Shown here: piece after piece, positions 1-7,634 of the stretch | How positions within the stretch are numbered: position 1 is the stretch's first letter | How the letters are laid out: every line of letters begins with the position of its first letter | Notes under the pieces: model-generated | Told to the model about the DNA's origin: nothing | Database searches by the model: none | Seen by the model: the letters and a program-made list of their open reading frames with translations, nothing else | Translations under genes and position numbers: made by a program | From: Leucobacter sp. | GTDB taxonomy: Bacteria; Actinomycetota; Actinomycetes; Actinomycetales; Microbacteriaceae | Length of the DNA stretch: 8,407 bases | Direction: 5' to 3' | Assembly (NCBI GenBank): GCA_017990305.1 | Contig: JAGNOB010000051.1 | Coordinates: forward strand, 1-8,407

Positions 1-1
1 C

Positions 2-3000
2 GAGCAGCCCGAACTCGCGCTCGTTTCGGGCGAATGGGTGCTCCTTGATCCCGTCGGGGGGCGCGTGTTCCGCGAGGGCGGTGCCGTGCAGACAGTCGAG
101 TTTACTGGCCAGCCGCGGCTGCAGTGGAGCGGCGACGGAGACGGGTCGGGTGCCGGCGGCGGAACGGCGGCCCTGATTGCTGATGCCGCTGGGCTCTGGC
201 GCGTACCGGCTACGGGAGACCCCGAACGTATTGTTGAGGCCTCGGGCACCCCCGCGCGACCAGGTTTTGCGGAGCAGTTGCGAGTTGCCGCCTGGATGGA
301 CCAGACCGAGGGGACACTCTGGCGGAGCGGCACGGATACCGCGAGCGCACTCACGCCGCTGACGTTCGACGCGGCAGCGGGAAGCATCGGAGACCCGGAA
401 CCAACGTTCTTCACGAACGGTGAGCGCACCGTGCTCGGTGAGACGCGCAGCGGAATGCTGTGGACCGTTCCTGAGGGACGGTTGATCCCGCTGTCACAGT
501 GGACAATCTCAGACCCGCCAAAGGAAGACCGAGGCACTGTCGTTGTCGAGGAAGTGACCGAGCAGGTCGCGCCTGTCGCGCAAGACGACACGTTCGGTGT
601 GCGTCGAGGTGAACCGTCACAGCTGCAGGTGATGCTCAACGACTACGACGCAAACAAACGCGATGTGCTGACGATAGTGCCCGAATCGCTGGGGGAATCT
701 CCACTCGCGGCAGAGTTCGGCACGATCGAGCTGTTGCCTGATGCCCAGTCCCTCATGGTGCGACCGGCGGAAGGCGCAACCGGCTCAGCGACGTTCAGCT
801 ATCGGGTGACGGACGGTGCTCTCGAGTCACCGCCAGCGACGGTGACTCTTACTGTGGCCGACGAAAAGGTGAACACCGCGCCGGAGTGGTGCCCCGTCGT
901 GGGCTGCCAGCGCGAGTGGACTGTGCCAGAGCTTGCTCCCGGTGGCACCCTTGTATATCCGCTCCTTGAAGGCTGGGTCGACCCCGAGGGCGACCCGATG
1001 TTCCTCGCGGGCGTTGAAATGGTCAGGCCAGAGGATCCCGCACGCGCCATGGTTACGGCCGACGGGAGGCTTGCTGTCAAGCACCTCGACCCGAACGCTG
1101 GCGCCTCGGAGGTCATGCTGCGTGTGCTGGTTCGGGATGCGCGCGGCGCCGAGCAAGCGCGCGACCTGCAGGTCTCGGTGCTGCCGAACGCACTTGCGCG
1201 CTTCACCGGGGTCGCGAGCACCGTTCACGTCGGCGAAACGACAGCGCTCGACGTGCTGACGCGGGTGTCGGGAGGCTCGGGCTCGTTCGCTGTTTCTGAC
1301 GTCACCGTCGTGAGCGGCAGCGACCGTGTGCGCGCAGCAGCGCGTCCCGCCGAAGGCACCATCGAGATCACCGCTTCGAGCCCCGGACAGGCGTTGCTTT
1401 CTGTGGCCGTAACCGATGTCGGCACGGGAGCTGAACTCACTGGGGTGGCACGTATCACTGCGACACCCAGTACTGCGCCGCTTGCTCTACCGCCGCTGCG
1501 CGCGTTCGTGCGACCGTCTGCTGACTCGACCGTCGAGGTGCTCAACGCCATCCCAGGGGCGTCGTCGCGGGCGCTGGCCGTCTCGAGCGCCACCGTCGTT
1601 GACGGCCAGCTCAGAGCCGAGGTCATCGACCACGCAAAGGTGCGCGTTGCTGGCAGCACTGAAGATGGTGGCGCGGGCCGAATCGGGTCCGCCGACATCC
1701 TTGTGACCGAGGGCAGCGCCCAGGCAACCGGACGGTTGACCGTTTTCCAGGTGCCGGAGTCTGGTCAGGGCGGCGCGGTCGCCGTTGCTGACACAGCGAC
1801 CGTCCGCGCGGGGGACGTGGTAGATGTCCGCGTGCTCGACAATGACGTGTCCGCGCCTGGCGAGCGCCTGGTGCTCCACCCTGAGATCACGGGTTCGGGC
1901 GCGAAGGGTGAGCTCGCTTTCGCCTCCGGGAGCACTCTGCGCTATCTCGCCCCGGAGAAGGCCGGCACGTACCAGCTGAGTTACACCACGTACGGGGCTT
2001 CTTCGCCGGAGGCCAGCGATACCGGCACTGTCACGGTGCGGGTGCTCCCGAGGGGAGCGAACGCCGATCCGGTTCCCCGCGAGCTCACCGTTCGCCTCGC
2101 GCCTGGGGCTGTCGCGGAAGTACGTGTGCCCCTGTCAGGGGTCGACCCAGACGGTGACCGGGTGCGTCTTGCCGGAGTGACGCAGGGCGATGACTCCCAT
2201 GTCGCTGCGAGCATCACTGCGGCAGGCAACGCGATTTCCGTGACCGCGAGCGGCGAGGCGGAACCCGGCCTGCACTCCGTGAACTATTCCGTACACGACG
2301 GCTTCGGCGGAGCGGGCAGCGCGACGCTTCGGGTCATCATCGCCGAGCAGCTCGATACCGGTGCGCCCGTGGTGTCGAGCGACTATGTGCGTGTGGTGCT
2401 CGGCGCGACCAAGCCGGTTGCTATCTCGCCCCTTGATAACGATGTTGATCCTGCCGGCGGGACCCTCAAGATCCTGAGCGTCGAGCCGAATCTCCCGGGC
2501 GGAAAGACCCACCCGGAGTATGCCCGTGCTGCGGCGCGCATTGATCTTTCGCAATTGAAACGTGGCCGCCTTGCTGTGCAGGCGGGGTCAGAGCCTGGCA
2601 CCGTTTCCTATAAGTACACAGTGCAGTCAAGTGCCTCATCGAGCACGGCCGACGGCCTGATTCTGGTCCAAACCTCGGACAGGGTTGGCACTCAGGCTCC
2701 CGCGATTACCGACACCGTCATGAGCGTGCGTGATCGGGCTGACCTCGCCCGCAACGGCGTTGACGTTGTCACCGACAAGGTGAGATGGGCAGGAGGGGAC
2801 ATCTCCGCCCTCAAACTCACAATCTGGGAGGGGTCGAAGGCGGGCTACCAGGCGAAGGGCAGCAAGATCCTCGGGAGCTACAAGCCCGAGGGAGACCTCG
2901 TCACGTTCAAGCTCAGCGGCGCCGATGCCGCGGGTACGGAGGTATCGAGTTACGGGTTCCTCATCGTGCCACCGCTCGACGAGCTCCGGCTCACTCTCCG

Positions 3001-5185
3001 GCCAGGGCTCGAGCCGCTCACGGTCAACGAGAACAAGTCGGTCGACGCCGATGTCACTTCCCTCGTTGACACTGGGGCGGGTGACAGGGTGGAGCTCCGC
3101 CAGGGCAGGTTCGCAGTTGGGCGGACGGGCGCGACGTGCGAGGCGACGTCGGCGGGGACGATCCGCTACACGGCGGGTGCAGAAGCTCCCTGGTCCGACG
3201 TCTGCGTAATCGACGTGCGGCTTGCGGGCCAAAGCACGTGGACCTCTCTGCCCGTCCCAGTCACCGTCGTACCACGGCAACCCGTCGTGGGGCTCGAATC
3301 ACTCACGCGCACGGTGGCCCCGGGGACGAGTGAATCGATTGATCTCGCTGACATGGTTCGGTGGGAGGGCAACCGGACGGGGGATCTGTCGAAGCTCCGT
3401 TTCACAGTCACAGGATCGACCTCGCAGTTCACGGTGAACACCTCCGGTGCAACGGTTTCGGTTGAGGCACGCGCGGACGCGGTGCCGAGTAACCAGCAAC
3501 GGCTCACCGTTGCCGTAAGCGGGGCTGGCGAGTCACAAGCCCCGCTCGTGCTGCGCGTCGGGGAGGTGCCGCGGGATACACCGCGCGGGGCGACCGTAGA
3601 TCTGCGCTGCACTGTCGGGGCAAGCTGCGCGACTGACGTTATTGGAGCGGCCGGCGAGTACGACCCGTTCGCCGGGAAGCGCGGCGGTGGGCTGAAACTC
3701 GACACTGTCAACGCGTCATCATGCTCCGTTGCGAACGTGCGCCGCGCCGGCGACCGCGGCGTCGCTGTGAGCTGGCCCGATACCCGTGGGCCTGGCGGGC
3801 AGTGCACCATTGGATACACAGTGCGTGACGCGCAGGGCCGCACCGGCGAGGGCAGCATTGAGCTCGACGCTCAGGGCGTGCCGCGCACACCTGCGAGCAT
3901 TACCGCAACCGGCGCGAACGCGAGCGGTGTCACCCTCACGGTGGCGCTGAGCCCGCAGTCAGCGCATCCCGCCGTGACCGGGGTCGAGCTCGTGACGAGC
4001 GGCGGCGGGGGAGCGGGTAGTTGCTCAGTGTCAGGCAGTACCGCCACCTGCACGGTGAACGGGCTGTCGCCAGGCAAAGCGAATCAGCAAACGTATTTCG
4101 CGCGCGCGATCAACGGCGTTGGCGCCTCGGACCAGACGGCGAACGGCGCGGTGACGTGGGCGTATGCGCCGCCGTCAGCCCCGACTGTTGAAGCGACCCC
4201 GATCCGAGACAAGAACAACACCTCAACGGAGCAGGGCAAAGTGGAGCTGCGGATCTCGGGCTCTGACGCGGCGCGCAGGTTCCTGCTGCGTGTCGACGGC
4301 GGGGCGGCCGTCGAGGTGAGCAGGAAGAGCGTGCACACGGTCGAGCCAGGAAAACGCAACTTCTCGGTGATCCCGGAAGACCCGGAAATGCCTCCAGGGT
4401 ACGCCGGCGGCAGCCAAGGGGCGGCCGGCACCGCCTCAGCCGTCGTGGGCGCGGCGCCACGGCCAGGCTCGGCGAGCATCGTGCCCGACAGCGCCGGCGC
4501 CGGGTCCGCGACCGTGCAGTTCGATGGATGGGAGCCGAACTATGCCTCTGCTGTCGAATACAGCTTCGGGTTGGTCCGAGACGGTGCAGGCCGTGCCCGG
4601 TGCACTCAGGCCTCACCGGAGTTTGGCGGCCTGACCCGATTCGCGCAGTACAGCGGCGTGATGTGTGCAAAGAGCGAGTTCGGTTCGACCACGGTGCAGC
4701 TAGGCAGCGTTTGGGTTGGCGGGGCACCGGAAGCACCGAGCGTGGGGCAGGGCTATCTTGTCGCGCCCGACGCTTCAGCGAACGGTCGTGTCAGAGAGTA
4801 CACGCGCATCGCTGCGCAGCCCGAGGTCTCCGGCACGCACGCATCCGCGCGACTGTACTTCAGCAACGGCGATGTTGATGCGCTGTCGACGGCACCCATC
4901 GGCGGCGGACTCACTGTGAAACAGTGCGTGGGCGACCCGAGCGCCGGTCGATGCTCTGCGGACGTCGCGGTCGGCCCACGCGACAGCGGCCCGACCGGCG
5001 TGCGAATCACTCAGGTCGGCGAGTGTGTTCCTGCGACAGGGGATCTTGCAGGGCTTTTCCAGATCGAGGGTACCGGGCCCGGCGCCCCGAGCTTCGCGGT
5101 GGACGGACAGGATCTGCAGCTTGCGTGGCCGAACACGAGCTGGAACCCGGTAACGTTCACAGGAGCGGTCTGTGCATCGCCCTAG
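2..5185 (+). CDS. Giant multi-domain Ig-like / fibronectin-III-like surface protein (5' end missing)
   Basis: The frame is open from base 2 to the TAG at 5183-5185, about 1727 residues, so the start lies upstream; the GTG at 38 is internal and has no ribosome binding site. The first ~180 residues carry three Leu-Trp strands (GLWRVP at 191, GTLWRSG at 311, GMLWTVP at 452), like the last blades of a beta-propeller. A long run of ~90-100-residue beta-sandwich modules follows. Three contain an LND/LDND motif (629, 1832, 2429) and two a DPxGD motif (980, 2144), both typical of bacterial Ig/cadherin-like repeats. From about 3875 the modules look fibronectin-III-like, with Pro-rich joints. Sixteen cysteines occur in eight local pairs, fitting an oxidising extracellular location. 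No LPXTG motif, C-terminal membrane helix or catalytic motif is visible, so any anchor must be in the missing N-terminus. The role is probably structural or adhesive; function is unknown. Confidence 0.88.
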   Translation, partial: EQPELALVSGEWVLLDPVGGRVFREGGAVQTVEFTGQPRLQWSGDGDGSGAGGGTAALIADAAGLWRVPATGDPERIVEASGTPARPGFAEQLRVAAWMDQTEGTLWRSGTDTASALTPLTFDAAAGSIGDPEPTFFTNGERTVLGETRSGMLWTVPEGRLIPLSQWTISDPPKEDRGTVVVEEVTEQVAPVAQDDTFGVRRGEPSQLQVMLNDYDANKRDVLTIVPESLGESPLAAEFGTIELLPDAQSLMVRPAEGATGSATFSYRVTDGALESPPATVTLTVADEKVNTAPEWCPVVGCQREWTVPELAPGGTLVYPLLEGWVDPEGDPMFLAGVEMVRPEDPARAMVTADGRLAVKHLDPNAGASEVMLRVLVRDARGAEQARDLQVSVLPNALARFTGVASTVHVGETTALDVLTRVSGGSGSFAVSDVTVVSGSDRVRAAARPAEGTIEITASSPGQALLSVAVTDVGTGAELTGVARITATPSTAPLALPPLRAFVRPSADSTVEVLNAIPGASSRALAVSSATVVDGQLRAEVIDHAKVRVAGSTEDGGAGRIGSADILVTEGSAQATGRLTVFQVPESGQGGAVAVADTATVRAGDVVDVRVLDNDVSAPGERLVLHPEITGSGAKGELAFASGSTLRYLAPEKAGTYQLSYTTYGASSPEASDTGTVTVRVLPRGANADPVPRELTVRLAPGAVAEVRVPLSGVDPDGDRVRLAGVTQGDDSHVAASITAAGNAISVTASGEAEPGLHSVNYSVHDGFGGAGSATLRVIIAEQLDTGAPVVSSDYVRVVLGATKPVAISPLDNDVDPAGGTLKILSVEPNLPGGKTHPEYARAAARIDLSQLKRGRLAVQAGSEPGTVSYKYTVQSSASSSTADGLILVQTSDRVGTQAPAITDTVMSVRDRADLARNGVDVVTDKVRWAGGDISALKLTIWEGSKAGYQAKGSKILGSYKPEGDLVTFKLSGADAAGTEVSSYGFLIVPPLDELRLTLRPGLEPLTVNENKSVDADVTSLVDTGAGDRVELRQGRFAVGRTGATCEATSAGTIRYTAGAEAPWSDVCVIDVRLAGQSTWTSLPVPVTVVPRQPVVGLESLTRTVAPGTSESIDLADMVRWEGNRTGDLSKLRFTVTGSTSQFTVNTSGATVSVEARADAVPSNQQRLTVAVSGAGESQAPLVLRVGEVPRDTPRGATVDLRCTVGASCATDVIGAAGEYDPFAGKRGGGLKLDTVNASSCSVANVRRAGDRGVAVSWPDTRGPGGQCTIGYTVRDAQGRTGEGSIELDAQGVPRTPASITATGANASGVTLTVALSPQSAHPAVTGVELVTSGGGGAGSCSVSGSTATCTVNGLSPGKANQQTYFARAINGVGASDQTANGAVTWAYAPPSAPTVEATPIRDKNNTSTEQGKVELRISGSDAARRFLLRVDGGAAVEVSRKSVHTVEPGKRNFSVIPEDPEMPPGYAGGSQGAAGTASAVVGAAPRPGSASIVPDSAGAGSATVQFDGWEPNYASAVEYSFGLVRDGAGRARCTQASPEFGGLTRFAQYSGVMCAKSEFGSTTVQLGSVWVGGAPEAPSVGQGYLVAPDASANGRVREYTRIAAQPEVSGTHASARLYFSNGDVDALSTAPIGGGLTVKQCVGDPSAGRCSADVAVGPRDSGPTGVRITQVGECVPATGDLAGLFQIEGTGPGAPSFAVDGQDLQLAWPNTSWNPVTFTGAVCASP
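572..3870 (+). repeat. Tandem array of diverged Ig-like/cadherin-like modules within the giant protein
   Basis: Approximate module limits, from recurring edge strands (TVTLTV, TVTVRVLP, VTVVP) and interdomain joints, are 572-870, 875-1185, 1190-1470, 1475-1755, 1775-2060, 2060-2345, 2360-2670, 2690-2970, 3010-3270, 3280-3560 and 3560-3870. The modules starting near 572, 1775 and 2360 share a layout: a short acidic/valine opening strand, then an LND or LDND turn about 15-20 residues later. Those near 875 and 2060 share DPxGD, a possible calcium-binding turn in cadherin-like folds. The repeats are protein-level only; I see no near-identical DNA repeats, so the array is old rather than recently expanded. 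Boundaries are judged by eye and may be off by 10-20 residues. Confidence 0.6.
3875..4740 (+). other. Fibronectin-III-like modules in the C-terminal part of the giant protein
   Basis: Three modules are suggested: about 3875-4170, 4171-4460 and 4461-4740. The first opens with a proline-rich joint and a TPASITATG strand and ends in an aromatic strand (TWAYAPPSAP), a usual fibronectin-III pattern; it encloses a Cys pair at 4022 and 4049. The second opens APPSAPTVEATP. The third carries GWEPNYASAVEYSF, resembling the central Trp/Tyr strands of this fold, with a Cys pair at 4601 and 4664. The rest (4740-5185) is a Cys-containing beta-rich C-terminal segment that I cannot assign. Confidence 0.5.
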
Positions 5186-5238
5186 CGCGGGAGCGCCGTA
5201 GGCGCGATCCACCATCTCCACCCGCACGCATGACCTCG

Positions 5239-5244
5239 AAGGAA
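5239..5244 (+). promoter_or_regulatory. Ribosome binding site deciding the moxR start
   Basis: AAGGAA lies three bases before the ATG at 5248. The alternative in-frame ATG at 5230 is preceded by C-rich sequence without a Shine-Dalgarno match, so 5248 is the better start. The spacing is on the short side. Confidence 0.6.
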
Positions 5245-5247
5245 GCA

Positions 5248-6252
5248 ATGAGCCCAGACACCGCAGCCCCGCAGTCCACCGCCTCCGACACGATCACCCC
5301 TGAGCAGGCGCTGTGGGTGGCGCAGGTATTTGATGCGTGCGCGGACGCAATCGAACAGGTCGTTCACGGAAAGCGGCGGGTCGTCGAGCTCGTGCTCGCG
5401 AGCGTGCTCGCCGACGGCCACGTGCTGCTCGAAGACGTGCCTGGCACAGGGAAGACGGCGCTCGCGCGAGCGCTCGGTCAGGTGATCCAGGGCACGAGTT
5501 CCCGCATCCAGTTCACGCCCGACCTGCTGCCTGGTGACGTGACCGGGGTCTCCGTGTTTGATCAGCGCACAAGCTCATTCGAGTTCCACGCCGGTCCGAT
5601 CTTCGCGAACGTTGTGCTCGCTGACGAGATCAACCGTGCGAGCCCGAAAACCCAGTCAGCGCTGCTCGAGGTGATGGAAGAGGGGCAGGTCACCGTTGAT
5701 GGGAAGACGCACGAGGTCGGCACGCCGTTCATCGTGATCGCCACGCAAAACCCCATCGAGCAGGCGGGTACGTACCGGCTGCCAGAGGCGCAGCTCGACC
5801 GCTTCACCATAAAGACGGCCATCGGCTACCCCGATGACGCGGCGATGCTGCGCATCTTGCAGGGGGCCCGCGCAGACCGCGAACAGATTCGCCCGGTTGT
5901 GACGACGGAGATGGTCACGCAGGCGCAGCAGTTCGCGCGGCGTCCGCACGTCGGCACTGTCGTTGCCGACTATGCGGTGCGCATCGTCGAGGCGACGCGC
6001 AGGGCGAGCGAGGTGCGGCTTGGAGCGAGCGTGCGTGGCGCCGTCGCTCTCGTGCGGATGGCCTCGGCTTGGGCGACCGCGCACGGGAGGCACTTCGTGA
6101 CCCCGGACGATGTGCGCGATCTCGCCCTCGTGACACTGGCCCACCGTCTGGTGCTCGAACCCGAAGCCGAGTTCGACGGTGTCACGCCCGAAGACATCAT
6201 CGGGCGGATCCTGCTCGACATTCCGTTGCCCCAGGAGAACGGCGCGGCGTGA
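5248..6252 (+). CDS. MoxR-family AAA+ ATPase
   Basis: A cytoplasmic AAA+ ATPase of 334 residues, normal for MoxR proteins. Visible motifs in order: Walker A EDVPGTGKT (62-70), the MoxR-typical QFTPDLLPGDVTG stretch (88-100), Walker B VVLADEINRAS (122-132), sensor 1 IATQNP (164-169), arginine-finger region PEAQLDRF (179-186) and sensor 2 GASVRG (259-264). All catalytic residues are present, so it should hydrolyse ATP. MoxR proteins are thought to act as chaperones that remodel VWA- or DUF58-type partners; the gene immediately downstream encodes such a partner. The start at 5248 is chosen for its ribosome binding site; 5230 would add six residues. It follows the giant surface-protein gene by 62 bases and overlaps the DUF58 gene by four, suggesting one operon. 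The family assignment is secure; the substrate is inferred. Confidence 0.96.
   Translation: MSPDTAAPQSTASDTITPEQALWVAQVFDACADAIEQVVHGKRRVVELVLASVLADGHVLLEDVPGTGKTALARALGQVIQGTSSRIQFTPDLLPGDVTGVSVFDQRTSSFEFHAGPIFANVVLADEINRASPKTQSALLEVMEEGQVTVDGKTHEVGTPFIVIATQNPIEQAGTYRLPEAQLDRFTIKTAIGYPDDAAMLRILQGARADREQIRPVVTTEMVTQAQQFARRPHVGTVVADYAVRIVEATRRASEVRLGASVRGAVALVRMASAWATAHGRHFVTPDDVRDLALVTLAHRLVLEPEAEFDGVTPEDIIGRILLDIPLPQENGAA
6233..6238 (+). promoter_or_regulatory. Ribosome binding site for the DUF58 gene, inside the moxR end
   Basis: AGGAGA lies ten bases before the GTG at 6249, within the last codons of moxR. Together with the GTGA stop/start overlap it supports translational coupling. Confidence 0.55.
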
Positions 6253-7634
6253 ACAACGACACCTCCCGAGCCCCTGACCGGGGCGGGTGGAGCCGAACGC
6301 AGACGCACGGCACCACCCGGTTCGGGGAGCACACCACGCGCGGTCAGACAGCGGGGCCTGCCGGGCACGCATCACGTCGCTCCCGCGCACGCCGGTGGTG
6401 GCGACGGACCCGGAACCGGGTTCGAAGCACTGCGAGTCGCGCAACACAGACCGTCACGCCAGCGGGCTGGCTGGCGCTAGCCGCGACAGTGCTCGGTGCA
6501 GCGCTTGGCATGAGCTACGGCTGGGTCGAGGCCTGGTTCGTCGCCCTCCTCTTCGGGCTGCTGCTGGTGATTGCGCTCCCGTTTCTCCTCGGGAACCGCG
6601 CCTACCTCGTGCGGATATCCGTCGATCGGCTCCGCGTTGTCGCTGGGTCTGCCGTCGATGTGCACGTGCACATTGAGAATTCGAGCAGGCGTCCTGCCCT
6701 GCCTGCGACTGCAGAGCTGCCCGTCGGCGACGCGCTGCGCGAGGTTGCCGTCCCGTTCATCCCCGGCCGTGGAACCGCCGAGCTGTCTGTCGCGGTCGAC
6801 GCAGCCAAGCGTGGCGTTATCGAGGTCGGGCCGCTGACGCTGGCGCGTCGAGATCCGCTTGGTCTGCTCCGCCGTGAGGTGACCTGGCGCGACACCCACC
6901 TCGTGCGGGTGCACCCCCAGACCGTCGCACTACCTCCCGGCTCAGCAGGGATGGTGCGCGACCTCGAAGGGGCTCCGAGCACCCGGATCACCGACTCAGA
7001 TTTGTCATTTCATGCCGTGCGCGAGTACCTCCCCGGAGACGCCCTCCGCCACGTCCACTGGAAATCGACGGCAAAGAGCGGGACGCTCATGGTGCGCCAG
7101 TACGAGGAATCGCAGACCGCGCGAGCCGCCGTACTGTTTGACTCCGATTTCGGTTCGTACGCGAGCGAAGCGGAGTTCGAGCTCGGGGTGAGCATTGCTG
7201 CCTCGGTTGCTCTGCAGGCGGTCAGGGAGGGGCGTGAACGCTACATCGCCACGGCAGCTGGCTGGCTGCCAGGGCGAACGAGAGCGACCTCGGATGGTCT
7301 CGCAGAGCTGCCGTCGCGAACCGTGCAGCACCTCCTCGACGCGTGGGCGGAGCTCAACGCCGTCGAAGAGCCGCCGCCCATCGAATGGCTGGCGAGGAGC
7401 CTCGCCGAGTCGCGCAGGCCGCTCTCCGTTGTCACCATCGTGACCGGCTCGGGGCCGGAGCTCACGCGGCTGCGCCGCGCTGTCGCGACCTTCCCAACTG
7501 ATATCGCGGTCGCGGTTGTGCGCTGCGAACTCTTCGCCGAACCCGCAGCCCGCCTCGCTGACGGATCCGCGTATTTCACCGCTGGTGCCGTCGGAGACCT
7601 GCCCCAGCTGCAGATGCGTGGAGGGCTGCTGTGA
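6249..7634 (+). CDS. DUF58 domain-containing membrane protein with a long Arg-rich N-terminal tail
   Basis: A 461-residue protein. Residues 1-70 form a hydrophilic, arginine-rich tail (16 Arg, no Lys), predicted cytoplasmic. Residues ~71-114 form two hydrophobic helices separated by a short GWVEAW turn. Next comes a beta-rich region (~120-230), then the DUF58 signature FHAVREYLPGD (254-264) with RHVHWKSTAKSG (267-278) and MVRQYEE (281-287). The following VWA-like core starts VLFDSDFGS (295-303); the canonical metal-site pattern DxSxS is altered to D-x-D-x-G. Last is a C-terminal alpha/beta segment. DUF58 proteins are commonly encoded next to MoxR ATPases and are likely their partners; their biochemical role is not established. 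The GTG start overlaps the moxR stop (GTGA) and has AGGAGA upstream; I found no other plausible start before the helices. Its own stop overlaps the next start by four bases. Confidence 0.94.
   Translation: MNNDTSRAPDRGGWSRTQTHGTTRFGEHTTRGQTAGPAGHASRRSRARRWWRRTRNRVRSTASRATQTVTPAGWLALAATVLGAALGMSYGWVEAWFVALLFGLLLVIALPFLLGNRAYLVRISVDRLRVVAGSAVDVHVHIENSSRRPALPATAELPVGDALREVAVPFIPGRGTAELSVAVDAAKRGVIEVGPLTLARRDPLGLLRREVTWRDTHLVRVHPQTVALPPGSAGMVRDLEGAPSTRITDSDLSFHAVREYLPGDALRHVHWKSTAKSGTLMVRQYEESQTARAAVLFDSDFGSYASEAEFELGVSIAASVALQAVREGRERYIATAAGWLPGRTRATSDGLAELPSRTVQHLLDAWAELNAVEEPPPIEWLARSLAESRRPLSVVTIVTGSGPELTRLRRAVATFPTDIAVAVVRCELFAEPAARLADGSAYFTAGAVGDLPQLQMRGGLL
7620..7625 (+). promoter_or_regulatory. 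Ribosome binding site for the transglutaminase-like gene
   Basis: GGAGGG lies five bases before the GTG at 7631, inside the end of the DUF58 gene. It is the strongest Shine-Dalgarno match in the window and fixes this start. Confidence 0.65.

Noticed and set aside
38..40. GTG at 38 as the start of the giant protein.
   Set aside because: The frame continues open to base 2 with protein-like sequence (ELALVSGEWVLL), and no Shine-Dalgarno sequence precedes it.
2636..3858. Long open frames on the minus strand inside the giant gene (214 and 230 codons).
   Set aside because: They mirror the coding frame of the giant protein, have no domain, promoter or ribosome binding site that I can see, and are expected by chance at this GC content.
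5193..5205. Small inverted repeat GCGCC-GTA-GGCGC just after the giant gene's stop codon, considered as a terminator.
   Set aside because: The stem is only five pairs with a three-base loop and no T-run follows, so an intrinsic terminator is not supported. It could be chance in GC-rich DNA.
4924..5247. In-frame upstream extension of the moxR reading frame, giving a 442-residue product overlapping the giant gene.
   Set aside because: The extra residues are Arg-rich, out-of-frame readings of the giant gene. MoxR proteins have a normal length from 5248, where a ribosome binding site lies.
6069..6248. In-frame upstream ATG that would add 60 residues to the DUF58 protein.
   Set aside because: It would overlap conserved moxR codons by about 180 bases and yields a low-complexity Arg/Ala-rich sequence; the GTG at 6249 has the typical overlap and a ribosome binding site.
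5656..6447. 263-codon open frame on the minus strand across moxR and the DUF58 start.
   Set aside because: It is antisense to strongly conserved ATPase codons, has Arg/Asp/Gly-rich composition with no recognisable motif, and is explained by high GC at third codon positions.
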